Below, one piece after another: positions 9,300-19,146 of a DNA stretch of 64,000 nucleotides. This DNA comes from Prolixibacteraceae bacterium. Lineage in GTDB: Bacteria > Bacteroidota > Bacteroidia > Bacteroidales > Prolixibacteraceae. Below the pieces are notes generated by a model that saw nothing but the letters and a program-made list of their open reading frames with translations, was not told the DNA's origin and did no database searches. The stretch covers positions 4,030,001-4,094,000 of the forward strand of contig CP082230.1 of assembly GCA_019856515.1 (NCBI GenBank), written 5' to 3'. Each line of letters starts with the position of its first letter. The first letter of the stretch is position 1. The translations under genes were made by a program, and so were the position numbers.

Positions 9300-9974
9300 T
9301 TATTCAGGGACTACATCTCTATTTTCTAATTTAACGGAAGAAGACTGTTTTATGGCACTTTCTCTGTTGTTGTTGATAAATTTATATACAAGGTCTAGAA
9401 CATATCCTCCAGCTTCATTCTTGTCTTGACTTTGATTCAAGAAATGAACTCGAACCATTAAAATTTTGTTGGAGTATTTAGTCGATAGAACCCTTACTTG
9501 ATAACCTAGTGATGATAGTTTTATTTCGTTCATTGCGAGAATATTTTCCTCATATGGGATTGTCTCTACTTTGTTGCTGAACCATACTTTCCATCGTTGT
9601 CCTTCTTTCTGTTCGATAGCATTTACTTCATTTTGTTTGAGCAGATGGAATCCAGGAACAGCAAATTCAAAAAGAATCGTTTTGTTTTTGTTGACATCAA
9701 ATTCACTCTTAACTTGAAGAAAGTTGGTTGGGTCATCAACGATAAATAGGTTATTGCCTGTAGTGAATTCGGTGTAAAAATCTTCCCTTTTACCATTCTC
9801 ATTGGAATCGATAAAATGTTGCTCGTCAGGACTTATTGAGACCAACTTGTAATAACCTTCAGCTTGTGGAGGAAAATATATTACTTCATCATCCTTGGAA
9901 CAATTGCTAAATAGTAGTAATGATAGGATTGCGGTTGTTACATTTTTAACGATAAAAAGAGTAGATCGCTTCAT
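9300..9974 (-). CDS. Small lipoprotein, GxYK/EF-loop paralog family, member 3
   Basis: I start at ATG 9974, which gives a 224-residue protein with a lipoprotein signal (LLLFSNC). An ATG at 10082 would add 36 polar residues ahead of the signal. It shares AEGYYKLVSISP, DSNENGKREDFYTEFTTGNN and LFEFAVPG with the genes at 3397 and 4276, so the family is spread over at least 6 kb. The D-x-N-x-N-G loop is conserved in all three. Function unknown; probably surface-exposed or periplasmic. Confidence 0.8.
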   Translation of the reverse strand: MKRSTLFIVKNVTTAILSLLLFSNCSKDDEVIYFPPQAEGYYKLVSISPDEQHFIDSNENGKREDFYTEFTTGNNLFIVDDPTNFLQVKSEFDVNKNKTILFEFAVPGFHLLKQNEVNAIEQKEGQRWKVWFSNKVETIPYEENILAMNEIKLSSLGYQVRVLSTKYSNKILMVRVHFLNQSQDKNEAGGYVLDLVYKFINNNRESAIKQSSSVKLENRDVVPE

Positions 9975-10082
9975 GATTTGGTTCGTTATCATATGATTAG
10001 GTCTGTTTGATTTCGAATGGGTTTCTTCGTTATTTTTATGGAAAAGGTTGTCGCCTATATCTTTAGAACAAAATGTAAACAC

Positions 10083-10540
10083 ACTCCATTAATGTTCTTC
10101 TAATGAAAGTGGTATTATTGTTTACAAGTGTATTTATTTGTAAATATAATAAAATTATGTGGTAATTTTATTTGTTGATGTCATAGTTTAGCTGGAGCTC
10201 AGTATTCCCCGCTGTTACCCCCATCGTTTGTAGGAGTTCTTCCTCTCTTTTTTTTGTTGAAGTCTTGGCTGAGCAGGAGCTCCGTGTTTCAGGGCAGATG
10301 CTCTGTATTTTTATATGTTATGCAATAGCTATATTATGATTTTAGGATGCTTCTGATTAATTTTATATCAATTGTTACATGCAAATGACTATTATCACGC
10401 CTTTTTCTTGAAATGAGTTGTAACATTGGGTAGTGATTTAAGTGATCATTGAATGTTTTATTGTTATTCATAGTAGTCTGCTTTTACTCCCTATTAGGGA
10501 AGGGGAAAGAGAGGTTAGACTGTTTAAAATATAGTTCGTT
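10083..10540. other. Intergenic upstream of gcvP, with degenerate repeat words
   Basis: Positions 10190-10300 hold decayed words of the modular repeat (AGCTGGAGCTCAGTATTCC, GCTGAGCAGGAGCTCCG). The rest is AT-rich. No glycine riboswitch fold or clear promoter was recognised. Confidence 0.45.
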
Positions 10541-13396
10541 ATGCCATACGAAAAGTTTATAGATAGACACATTGGTCCTAGAGATCATGAGGTGGAACAG
10601 ATGCTTCAAGAGTTGGGGGTTGCATCGATGGATGAGTTGATCGATCAAACGGTCCCTAAAGATATTCGTATCTCCGATATGAATATCTCTCCTGCGATGA
10701 CAGAGAGAGCCTATTTTAAGCATATTAAGAAGTTGGCATCGATGAACAAAGTGTTTAATACCTACATTGGAATGGGGTATTATGATACGATTACACCATC
10801 GGTGATATTACGTAATGTGTTGGAGAATCCAGCATGGTATACTTCCTATACTCCTTATCAAGCAGAGATTTCACAGGGACGTTTAGAGGCTTTGTTGAAT
10901 TTCCAAACCATGGTTACAGAGCTTACAGCAATGGAGCTAGCGAATGCTTCTTTATTGGACGAAGGTACTGCTGCTGCGGAAGCTATGATCATGTTGTTTA
11001 ATGCCAAAGGTCGTAAGAAGAAACAGTCGGTGAAGTTTTTTGTGGATCATCAAGTGTGGCCACAAACTTTGGATGTTTTGATTACTCGTGCTGAGCCTCT
11101 TGGTATCGAGCTTGTGGTTGGTGATTTTAAGACGGCTGAACTAGATGATCTGTTTTTCGGTGCGTTGGTGCAGTATCCAAATGCGGATGGTGTAGTAGCG
11201 GATTATCGCGATTTTACGGCTGTTTGTCATGAGAAAGAGGTTCGTGTGGCTGTGGCTACAGATTTGATGGCATTGACTGTATTAGAAGCTCCAGGAACAT
11301 GGGGTGCAGATGTGGTGTTTGGTTCGTCACAACGATTTGGTATTCCAATGGGGTATGGTGGTCCTGCTGCCGCTTTCTTTGCAACAAGAGAGGCATATAA
11401 GCGTAATCTTCCTGGTCGTATCATTGGTATTACGAAAGATGTACAAGGAAATCAAGCACTTCGTATGGCTTTGCAGACTCGTGAGCAGCATATCAAGAGA
11501 GAGCGCGCAACATCGAATATTTGTACAGCACAAGCGCTATTGGCTACCATGGCGGGGATGTATGCGACTTATCATGGGCCAGATGGGTTGACTCAGATAG
11601 CAACGCGTATCCATACGATCGCTTCGTTTATCTCAACAGAGCTTCAACAGATGGGGTACTGTCAGGTGAACAAGACATTTTTCGATACGTTGCGTATTGC
11701 TTTGCCAGCCAAAGTGAAGAAAGAAGATATTGAGTGGTTCTCTTTGGATCTAGAGATGAATTTCCGCTATTTCGATAATGGAGATGTGGGAATTGCTATT
11801 GACGAGACCACTAACTTAGAAGATATAAACTGGATACTAGAGGTGTTTGCTAAAGCGGCTAACCTTCCAAAGCCAGAAGTAACGACGTTCCCTAAGGCGG
11901 TAACTTACGATAGTGAGTTGAAAAGAACTACGCCTTTTATGGAGCAGGTGGTGTTTAATCGCTATCGTAGTGAGACAGAGATGGCGAGATATATTAAGCG
12001 TTTGGAGCGTAAGGATATTTCGTTGTTGAACTCAATGATTTCGTTGGGGTCATGTACGATGAAACTGAACGCTGCTACCGAGATGTTGCCATTAAGTTGG
12101 ATTGAATTTAACGGTTTGCATCCATTTATTCCTAAAAATCAGGCATTGGGATACCATGCCATGATGGAGGAGTTGCGTAGAGACTTGAGTGAGATTACCG
12201 GTTTTGCGGACATGTCGATGCAACCAAATTCAGGAGCAGCGGGTGAGTATGCCGGATTGATGGTGATTCGAGAGTATCATATACGCAGAGGTGAAGGACA
12301 TCGTGATGTGGTGTTGATTCCCTCTTCGGCACACGGAACAAACCCAGCAAGTGGGGTGATGGCAGGAATGAAAGTTGTGGTGACGCCATGTGATGAGAAT
12401 GGTAATGTGGATGTGGAAGCATTGAGAGCAAAGGCGAAAGAGCATAAGGATGATCTTTCGGCTTGTATGATTACCTATCCATCGACACATGGGGTGTTTG
12501 AAGTGGAGATACGTGAGATATGTAATATTATTCATGAGAACGGAGGTCAGGTTTATATGGATGGTGCGAACATGAATGCGCAAGTAGGATTGACTAATCC
12601 TGGCTTTATTGGAGCAGATGTTTGTCACTTGAATCTACATAAGACTTTTGCGATTCCTCACGGTGGTGGTGGTCCTGGTGTAGGCCCTATTGGTGTGGCT
12701 GCTCACTTAGTGGAGTGTTTGCCTTCACACTCGGTGATCAATAATGGTCATGTGGGTATTCATGCTGTCTCTTCTGCCCCATGGGGTAGTGCTTTGGTAC
12801 AAACTATCACTTATGGTTATATCAAGATGTTGGGAGCCGATGGGTTGAAGCGTGCTACTGAAGTTGCGATTCTGAATGCAAACTACATTGCACATCATAT
12901 GAAAGATACGTTTGGAGTGCTTTATACTGGTGCGGACGGACGTGTCGGACATGAGCTTATACTAGAGTGTCGTGGAGTGAAGGCTACTTCGGGTATTACG
13001 GAGTTGGATATCGCAAAGCGTTTGATGGATTATGGTTTTCATGCCCCAACACTATCGTTTCCAGTGGCTGGAACATTGATGATTGAACCAACAGAGAGTG
13101 AATCGAAATATGAGTTGGATCGTTTTATCGAAACCCTTAATACCGTCTTTATGGAGATTAAAGAGGTGGAGAGTGGCGAGGCCAATAAAGAAGATAATGT
13201 GTTGAAGAATGCACCGCATACGGATTTGGTAGTTACTGCTGATGAGTGGGAACATAGTTATCCAAGATCGAAGGCTGCATACCCGCTACCATGGCTAAGA
13301 GATGGTAAATATTGGGTGCCCGTAGGTCGTGTGGATGACGCATTTGGAGACCGGAATTTGGTATGCACATGTGATCCGATAGAATCATATATGTAG
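10541..13396 (+). CDS. gcvP: Glycine dehydrogenase (decarboxylating), P protein
   Basis: A 951-residue, full-length, single-chain P protein of the glycine cleavage system. It decarboxylates glycine using pyridoxal phosphate and passes the aminomethyl group to lipoyl-GcvH. The N-terminal half starts FIDRHIGPRDHEVEQML. The C-terminal half has SCTMKLNAATEM, SAHGTNPASGVMAGM and the PLP-lysine motif HLNLHKTFAIPHGGGGPG (Lys701). The end RDGKYWVPVGRVDDAFGDRN is typical. The gene stands alone with its own terminator; gcvT and gcvH are not in the window. Confidence 0.98.
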   Translation: MPYEKFIDRHIGPRDHEVEQMLQELGVASMDELIDQTVPKDIRISDMNISPAMTERAYFKHIKKLASMNKVFNTYIGMGYYDTITPSVILRNVLENPAWYTSYTPYQAEISQGRLEALLNFQTMVTELTAMELANASLLDEGTAAAEAMIMLFNAKGRKKKQSVKFFVDHQVWPQTLDVLITRAEPLGIELVVGDFKTAELDDLFFGALVQYPNADGVVADYRDFTAVCHEKEVRVAVATDLMALTVLEAPGTWGADVVFGSSQRFGIPMGYGGPAAAFFATREAYKRNLPGRIIGITKDVQGNQALRMALQTREQHIKRERATSNICTAQALLATMAGMYATYHGPDGLTQIATRIHTIASFISTELQQMGYCQVNKTFFDTLRIALPAKVKKEDIEWFSLDLEMNFRYFDNGDVGIAIDETTNLEDINWILEVFAKAANLPKPEVTTFPKAVTYDSELKRTTPFMEQVVFNRYRSETEMARYIKRLERKDISLLNSMISLGSCTMKLNAATEMLPLSWIEFNGLHPFIPKNQALGYHAMMEELRRDLSEITGFADMSMQPNSGAAGEYAGLMVIREYHIRRGEGHRDVVLIPSSAHGTNPASGVMAGMKVVVTPCDENGNVDVEALRAKAKEHKDDLSACMITYPSTHGVFEVEIREICNIIHENGGQVYMDGANMNAQVGLTNPGFIGADVCHLNLHKTFAIPHGGGGPGVGPIGVAAHLVECLPSHSVINNGHVGIHAVSSAPWGSALVQTITYGYIKMLGADGLKRATEVAILNANYIAHHMKDTFGVLYTGADGRVGHELILECRGVKATSGITELDIAKRLMDYGFHAPTLSFPVAGTLMIEPTESESKYELDRFIETLNTVFMEIKEVESGEANKEDNVLKNAPHTDLVVTADEWEHSYPRSKAAYPLPWLRDGKYWVPVGRVDDAFGDRNLVCTCDPIESYM

Positions 13397-13416
13397 CAAA
13401 TCAACTATGTCATCTA

Positions 13417-13456
13417 TGAGTGCCACCTTTCATATCGGAAGGTGGTTTTTTAGTTT
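13417..13456 (+). terminator. gcvP terminator
   Basis: GTGCCACCTTTC and GGAAGGTGG form a stem around ATAT, followed by a T-rich run, 20 bases after the gcvP stop. Confidence 0.7.
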
Positions 13457-13549
13457 TTTTAATCTTTTAAGATCGTTTATTATTGAAAATGGTACGCATT
13501 TTGCTTCATCTTGTTTATATTTGAAAACTAGATTAATAATTAGATACTT

Positions 13550-14284
13550 ATGAGAACAGTACAACACCTCCTATTAATTTGCGTTGCGATTTTTGCAACA
13601 TCTTGCTTAGATGATGACTTTAAACCAAAGTCTATTGCCGATAGCTCTATGACAGTTAGCTTAACGTGTGATATGGTGAACAATAGCAGTATTGCACAAA
13701 CCCAGTTTTTTAATTCAAATGGATATACAACAGAATTAGTTGGTGGTAACACAGTGATGTTTGATGATCAGCCAATGCCTTTCTATGCGGATGGAAGTTA
13801 TTATGCATTAGGTTTTAAAGATAAGACTGTGTTTCAAGGAACCTTTAAAGTGAAAGGGGATAATGGACAGACTTATACTAATGTTGTGTCAATAAATATG
13901 ACAGAGCCTAGTTTGACAGAGTCGATGATTGAGCTAGGAAGTCCAACAACAGTGGAGTGGGATGTTCCTCTTGTAGCGGATGAGACTATGTCGGTTTATG
14001 TAATGAAGTTAGTGGATGATGGAGATACTCCTCCAAATACAGCAGAAGTACCACTAATTACTTTAACCACAGATGATGATGGTGCCTCTTCTATTGTGAT
14101 AAAGGGAGAAGAGACAGCAAAGCTTGAAGCAAATGTAGCGTATGAAGTACAGTGTGTACGTTCACTTTACACAAATAAGATTGATGAAGCTCCTTCTAGA
14201 GGCGGAAATGTGATTACTCGATTGTTAATGCCTCGTATTGGATTAGACATTATAGAGAAATCAGTAGCACCTACAACGAAGTAA
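13550..14284 (+). CDS. Lipoprotein of unknown function, beta-rich
   Basis: This 244-residue protein has a signal peptide and lipobox Cys19 (FATSC), then DDDF. The body alternates hydrophobic and polar residues and has a repeated theme (FKVKGDNGQTYTNVVSINM, LTTDDDGASSIVIKG) suggesting two Ig-like beta domains. I do not recognise a family. It has its own terminator and is probably monocistronic. A TATATTTG word at about 13517-13524, of the Bacteroidota -7 type, lies upstream. Confidence 0.8.
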   Translation: MRTVQHLLLICVAIFATSCLDDDFKPKSIADSSMTVSLTCDMVNNSSIAQTQFFNSNGYTTELVGGNTVMFDDQPMPFYADGSYYALGFKDKTVFQGTFKVKGDNGQTYTNVVSINMTEPSLTESMIELGSPTTVEWDVPLVADETMSVYVMKLVDDGDTPPNTAEVPLITLTTDDDGASSIVIKGEETAKLEANVAYEVQCVRSLYTNKIDEAPSRGGNVITRLLMPRIGLDIIEKSVAPTTK

Positions 14285-14347
14285 ATTGTACGGATTCAAT
14301 ATCGATTATTTCAAATAGAATTCGAAGAGTTACAATATAATTGTATT

Positions 14348-14380
14348 AAGAAGGAGGATGTAAATCCTCCTTTTTTTGTC
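14348..14380 (+). terminator. Terminator after lipoprotein gene
   Basis: AAGGAGGAT, loop GTAA, ATCCTCCTT, then T6: a clean rho-independent hairpin about 65 bases after the stop. Confidence 0.85.
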
Positions 14381-14463
14381 TGCTTAACATGAAATTGTGA
14401 TTTTTATTTCTAACTTGTGCTGTAATATAATGGAGCTTGTGGTTCTGTTTATGAAGTAAAGAG

Positions 14464-15057
14464 ATGAAAAAATTGTTTAGTTTGTTGCGCCCCCTTGTTT
14501 TGTTTATCTTCCTATTTTCTTTCCAAAAGGTTGTTGCTCAAGAGAAAGAAGACGAAGTGAATTATGAGACAAGGCAAGATTCTTTGTTACATTTTAACCT
14601 TCTAGAGGTTAAGATTATCCCTCCTTATAAGTTTAAAAACCATAGACAAGAGAATAAATATCAGAAACTGGAGGAGAGAGTCAAAAGAGTCTATCCTGTT
14701 TCGTTGATCGTATTGGAGGAGTATGATAAGGTGAATAAAGAGTATGCCAAGGTGTATAATTCGAAGCGTAAACGTAAGAAGTATATTAAATGGTATCAAG
14801 ATCATATTTATGATACTTATATAGATACACTTAAGGCACTGTCTTATTCGGAAAATAAACTCTTACTGAAGCTGATTAGTTATCAAACAGGAAAATCTCC
14901 TTATGTTTTGATCAAAGAGTTTAGAGGAACAGGCAATGCTTGGTTGTGGAGAGGTATGGCACTAATGGTGGGGGCAAATCTTAATACCACTTTCGATGAG
15001 GAAGATGATAAAATGTTGTTACATATTATTAGGCGTATGGAAGCAGATCAACTGTAG
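14464..15057 (+). CDS. DUF4294 family secreted protein
   Basis: A 197-residue protein with a signal peptide ending near VVAQ. The mid-region LEERVKRVYPVSLIVLEEYD and the end SPYVLIKEFRGTGNAWLW match what I know of the DUF4294 family, which is confined to Bacteroidota and has no known function. Only 25 bases separate it from the GntR regulator that follows, so the two are likely cotranscribed. Confidence 0.85.
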   Translation: MKKLFSLLRPLVLFIFLFSFQKVVAQEKEDEVNYETRQDSLLHFNLLEVKIIPPYKFKNHRQENKYQKLEERVKRVYPVSLIVLEEYDKVNKEYAKVYNSKRKRKKYIKWYQDHIYDTYIDTLKALSYSENKLLLKLISYQTGKSPYVLIKEFRGTGNAWLWRGMALMVGANLNTTFDEEDDKMLLHIIRRMEADQL

Positions 15058-15082
15058 CAAGGTTTAGTGGAGGAGAAGAAGT

Positions 15083-15823
15083 ATGAAGAATATATTTAGT
15101 GATCTAGATGGGGGATTAACGCTAGTTCAGCGTGTAATCAAGACATTAGAAACAGCAATATTGCAAAGAAAGATTCAAGAGGGGACACGACTTCCAGCTG
15201 AACGAGAGTTGTGTGAACTGTTATCGGTGAGCCGTACCACTGTTCGTGAGGCTCTCCGTTCGTTGTCTGCCAAGGGATTGGTCGAGATACGTAAGGGGAG
15301 TGGTGTCTATGTGTCGCATTATGCGATGAATAATGCATTGGATTCTGTGAACCATTTCTATAACTCTACTTTCAATGAAAAGTGGTTGCATCAACTTGCT
15401 CAATTTAGACTACAGTTTGAACCTCAAGTGGCACGAATGGCTGCCAAAAGTCGTAACGGATATAACTTAGAGTGTATTAAGAAAAACATTGAACGTTCAC
15501 GCCTTTTTACCGAGTATACCGATCGTAAAACGGCGGCTCTAGATGTTGAATTTCATCAGTTGATTGCTCAGGCTACCCATAACCGTTTTGTGGTGGTGAG
15601 TATGGAACCTGTGTTTAACCTTCTACCAAAACTGTGTGACTCAATCTATGCCGAAGATGGTTATTCGGCTAAAGAGGTGATTTGTGATAGACATCAAATC
15701 GTTTATGATGCAATAAAAGATCAAGATGAGGACCGTGCAGAAGAGGCGATGCGTAATCATATTGGAGAGTTTATTGATCATTATTCACAGTATGTAGAGG
15801 AAAATCAGTCTTCGATATTTTAA
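15083..15823 (+). CDS. FadR-subfamily GntR transcription regulator
   Basis: A 246-residue regulator with an N-terminal winged helix (residues about 12-80: LPAERELCELLSVSRTTVREALRSL and GLVEIRKGSGVYVS) and a C-terminal all-helical FCD ligand domain with metal-binding-type residues (DVEFHQLIAQATHN, Asp/His spacing). Members sense organic acids or sugar acids. It sits between the DUF4294 gene and a GHL10 gene; a palindrome at 15832-15854 directly after it is a candidate operator for control of the GHL10 gene. Confidence 0.93.
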   Translation: MKNIFSDLDGGLTLVQRVIKTLETAILQRKIQEGTRLPAERELCELLSVSRTTVREALRSLSAKGLVEIRKGSGVYVSHYAMNNALDSVNHFYNSTFNEKWLHQLAQFRLQFEPQVARMAAKSRNGYNLECIKKNIERSRLFTEYTDRKTAALDVEFHQLIAQATHNRFVVVSMEPVFNLLPKLCDSIYAEDGYSAKEVICDRHQIVYDAIKDQDEDRAEEAMRNHIGEFIDHYSQYVEENQSSIF

Positions 15824-15828
15824 TTGAT

Positions 15829-15854
15829 TATATTTGTATTACGTAAATACAAAT
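15829..15854 (+). promoter_or_regulatory. Candidate operator/promoter of GHL10 gene
   Basis: ATTTGTATTACGTAAATACAAAT is an almost perfect inverted repeat (one unpaired A). It overlaps TATATTTG (15829-15836), a Bacteroidota -7 element. GntR regulators bind palindromes of the T-GT...AC-A kind, so autoregulation or control of the next gene is plausible but unproven. Confidence 0.45.
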
Positions 15855-15876
15855 AATGGAATTCTGATTAATACTT

Positions 15877-17418
15877 ATGAATTTTTACCGATCTATTCTC
15901 TTTACAGTAATAGTACTTCTTTCTCAAGGCGCTCTGTTCGCACAAAACCATCGTAACCAACCTAAACATGAGTTTAGAGGGGCATGGATTGCTACCGTAG
16001 CCAATATTGATTGGCCGAAAGCACGTGGTGGGGATGTGGAGAAGCAGAAACACGATCTATGTACGTTACTTGATACTTTGAAATCTTACAATATGAATGC
16101 TGTGATTTTTCAAGTAAGACCAACTTCTGATGCATTCTACCATTCAAAATATGAACCTTGGTCTAAATATTTAACTGGGACACAAGGGGAAATGCCTGAG
16201 AGCTATTTTGACCCTTTGGCTTTTGTGATTCATCAATGTCACAGAAGAGGTATGGAACTACATGCATGGTTTAATCCTTATCGTGTGAAGCAACGTGAAG
16301 AAGATCAATTAAGTGATGGGAATATTGCGAAAGTCCATCCTGAGTGGACCTTTAAATATGGCAAGCGTACTTATTTCGATCCAGGGTTACCACAAGTAAG
16401 AAATTGGGTGGCTGATGTAGTGACAGATGTGGTGCGAAGATATGACGTAGATGCTATCCATTTTGATGACTATTTTTATCCCTATCCTATTGCAGGCAAG
16501 GCTCTGCCTGATTCTACTTCTTTTGCACGATATCCTGCTGGATTCGAGGCAAATCAGGTGAAGGATTGGAGGCGTCATAATGTGAATACTATTATTAAGC
16601 AGTTAAGTGATAGTATTCATGCGACTAAGCCATGGGTTAAGTTCGGGATTAGTCCTTTCGGTGTATGGCGAGAGAAACGATCTGATTTGAGAGGCTCTAA
16701 CACTACTGGTGGAATGACCAACTACGACCACCTCTATGCGGATGTTATTATGTGGCAAGAGAAGAAGTGGATCGATTATCTGTTGCCTCAAATTTATTGG
16801 TATCGAGGACAACCGAAAGTAGACTATGAGACGCTAGCTCACTGGTGGGGGGAGAATAATAAAGGTCGTCATTGCTACATTGGGAATGCACTATATAAGA
16901 TGAAGCCTGATGCTTCTGCTGTTTCATGGCAATCTGCACAAGAGGGAATAGAACAGATTAAACTTGATCGTGATATTGAAGGCGTAGATGGTTTTGCATT
17001 CTATTCATCGAAGTACTTGACCCAATCGATGATGGGTTTTAAAGATTCATTGAAAGCAAATTATCTTTCGACACCTGCTTTTACACCTAATATGGCATGG
17101 ATGGATTCTGTTCCTCCAGCTTACCCTATCAATATCAATATGCGAAAGGTAAAGAGAGGGCGTCAGATATACTGGGACCCTGTGTTAGGTGGTGAGATGG
17201 ATAAGGGGCGTTTTTATGCCGTGTATCGATTTACGAAAGCAGATAAGCTATTTGAGTTAACTCCAGATAATATGGTGCAATTCACTTCTGACTGTACTTT
17301 TGATATCCACCGTAAGTTTTTACGACTGTTCCGTAAAAAACATTACTATATTATCACGACAGTAGATAGGGCGAGTAATGAGAGTATGCCGAGTGAGATA
17401 TTCTATATTAAACAATAA
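15877..17418 (+). CDS. GHL10 (DUF187-type) glycoside hydrolase-like protein
   Basis: A 513-residue secreted protein with a signal peptide ending at LFAQ. The family signature is EFRGAWIATVANIDWP at the start, FQVRPTSDAFY, LHAWFNPYRV, and DAIHFDDYFYPYP with paired acidic residues at the barrel strand end. The TIM barrel spans about 30-380; a FnIII-like tail follows (VPPAYPININMRK onward). The family is linked to cell-wall or polysaccharide hydrolysis; the substrate is not settled. It is placed behind a GntR gene with a palindromic site between them. Confidence 0.92.
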   Translation: MNFYRSILFTVIVLLSQGALFAQNHRNQPKHEFRGAWIATVANIDWPKARGGDVEKQKHDLCTLLDTLKSYNMNAVIFQVRPTSDAFYHSKYEPWSKYLTGTQGEMPESYFDPLAFVIHQCHRRGMELHAWFNPYRVKQREEDQLSDGNIAKVHPEWTFKYGKRTYFDPGLPQVRNWVADVVTDVVRRYDVDAIHFDDYFYPYPIAGKALPDSTSFARYPAGFEANQVKDWRRHNVNTIIKQLSDSIHATKPWVKFGISPFGVWREKRSDLRGSNTTGGMTNYDHLYADVIMWQEKKWIDYLLPQIYWYRGQPKVDYETLAHWWGENNKGRHCYIGNALYKMKPDASAVSWQSAQEGIEQIKLDRDIEGVDGFAFYSSKYLTQSMMGFKDSLKANYLSTPAFTPNMAWMDSVPPAYPININMRKVKRGRQIYWDPVLGGEMDKGRFYAVYRFTKADKLFELTPDNMVQFTSDCTFDIHRKFLRLFRKKHYYIITTVDRASNESMPSEIFYIKQ

Positions 17419-17446
17419 GTCGCAAGATGACTATGTATTGTTTTAA

Positions 17447-17490
17447 GGTAAAAAACTCCAACTACATCATGTAGTTGGAGTTTTTTATTT
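17447..17490. terminator. Bidirectional terminator
   Basis: AAAAAACTCCAACTACAT and ATGTAGTTGGAGTTTTTT form a perfect hairpin between the convergent GHL10 and M49-like genes, with a T run on either strand. Confidence 0.9.
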
Positions 17491-17517
17491 TTATCCTTGT
17501 ATAGATAATAGATGGAG

Positions 17518-19146
17518 TTATAGTTCTAACTGATCTATTCCTTGTTCAAATACTATATCTCTAGGGATTCCTGCATTTCTTATTTTAACAAGATCTGCTT
17601 TAAGGTCTGCAGGTACTATGGCTAGATCCTCAATAAGCTCTGATGCTTTTTGATAGTCACCATCTCCTTCAATAGTAAGCAATTTTGTTGCTAAATTCTT
17701 CATGGCTTCATTCATCTTCTCAAAGTTGACTTGATACTTTCCTGTTATCATGTCTTTTTCGAATGCTCCATATTGACAGAAATAGTTGAAACGAATCATG
17801 TTGGCTTTACCGCTGTTACTTGCTTCTCCAAAACGTAGTGATCTAAAGATATCAGCCATGATCGTTACATAGTTGTTCTTGATGTCATGATCTTCTCCAA
17901 GCTCTTGTGTGTTTGATAGAAGATATAGTGATAGAATATCTGCTTTACAAGACTCGATGGTGGTGTAGTGCTCTTTAAGGCTCTCGGCAACTGTTTTGTC
18001 TCCATCAAGAGTTTGTCGCATGCCGAGACTGTTGGCTAGATGAATAAAGATCGTGTTTTGAAGAAAAGCATCAAAATTTACATACTGCTGTTGCTCTTTT
18101 ACAATCACCTCTCTTGTTATAGGAATAACGATCTTATCAAATTTGGCTCTCATTGCATTGCGTAAGAGCATCTGACGACTTCCTTTGGTATTTCTTATCT
18201 TGGCATCGTTAGGTAAATTTATCGCAATTGTCTTACCTGCTGCATTTCCATCTCCTTGAGAGTAGATCATATCATAGATCCCAAGCTTCGAGTGCAGTGA
18301 TGGAACTTCACTTTTGTATGCTTCTGCTACAGGGAGTGTTTTTTGTAGTTCGGGAAGAATAGATATCAGTTGATCTAGTTGTTCTGATTGTCTTTCATCT
18401 TTAATTAATACGATCCCTTCATAAGAGGTCTTATATCCATATAGTTGATCTTCATAGTTCTCGATAGGGCCAACAACAAAATCTATTTTACTATCGGCAA
18501 TATCCATCCATGCAATATCACTCTCATAGTATTCGTCTGTGATCAGTGACTTTGCTCGTTTGGTTAGATACGCTTTAAATTTACTATCCTCTGCAAGGGA
18601 TGCCGCTTTAAGAAGTAGGGTAGATGCTTTTTGTAGCGATGCTTTGTAAGCAATATGGTAAGGTATCGCTTTAAGAGCTCCTAAGGAGTCTCTTTTAATA
18701 AGAGAAAAGTTGCTAGTCTTTATTGGGGACAGGAACTGGTCAAACTCCTCTTTATGCATATCCTTAGGATAAAGTTCAGCACCTAAAGATTTCTTTGGGA
18801 TGTTAACAATAAATGATTTCTGTCCATCTAATCGATTCCAAGGTCCATAGTTAATAAGAGTTATCTCTCTTAGATGATCATCAGTTATACGGCTTAATAG
18901 ATCTTCTTTGTCGCCCCATGCTTGTTTCCAATAAAGCTCATCCATGATATCTGCCACTTCAAAGAGGATGGGAAGTAACTCTTTTTGGTTATCACTTAGG
19001 TGACTTGTATTGGTGGTTAATGCGAAAGGAGCGTACTCTCCTGAAAGTTTTTGGGCATTGGTGTTACACTTGTACTCTTCTTTAGAGGGGTTACATCCTA
19101 ACAGAATTAAGATGGAAAGAGTTGACAAAGTAAAGAATTGTCTCAT
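17518..19146 (-). CDS. M49-like (DPP III-type) lipoprotein, zinc motif lost
   Basis: A 542-residue lipoprotein (lipobox LLGC, Cys18) of a Bacteroidota family related to M49 peptidases. The body has NYGPWNRLDG, YPKDM, SDIAWMDI, GPIENYEDQLYGYK and a C-terminus ending DIVFEQG. From memory of the family, active members carry HExAHGLG plus EEGKAD. Here the first motif reads FIHLANSLG, so the expected His, Glu and second His are Ile, His and Asn, and the second motif is IESCKAD. It should not bind zinc as a peptidase would and looks like a pseudoenzyme. It is about half identical to its upstream neighbour at 19455-21092. Confidence 0.85.
   Translation of the reverse strand: MRQFFTLSTLSILILLGCNPSKEEYKCNTNAQKLSGEYAPFALTTNTSHLSDNQKELLPILFEVADIMDELYWKQAWGDKEDLLSRITDDHLREITLINYGPWNRLDGQKSFIVNIPKKSLGAELYPKDMHKEEFDQFLSPIKTSNFSLIKRDSLGALKAIPYHIAYKASLQKASTLLLKAASLAEDSKFKAYLTKRAKSLITDEYYESDIAWMDIADSKIDFVVGPIENYEDQLYGYKTSYEGIVLIKDERQSEQLDQLISILPELQKTLPVAEAYKSEVPSLHSKLGIYDMIYSQGDGNAAGKTIAINLPNDAKIRNTKGSRQMLLRNAMRAKFDKIVIPITREVIVKEQQQYVNFDAFLQNTIFIHLANSLGMRQTLDGDKTVAESLKEHYTTIESCKADILSLYLLSNTQELGEDHDIKNNYVTIMADIFRSLRFGEASNSGKANMIRFNYFCQYGAFEKDMITGKYQVNFEKMNEAMKNLATKLLTIEGDGDYQKASELIEDLAIVPADLKADLVKIRNAGIPRDIVFEQGIDQLEL

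Noticed and set aside
10083..10540. Glycine riboswitch before gcvP
   Set aside because: No tandem aptamer-like fold or conserved core seen.
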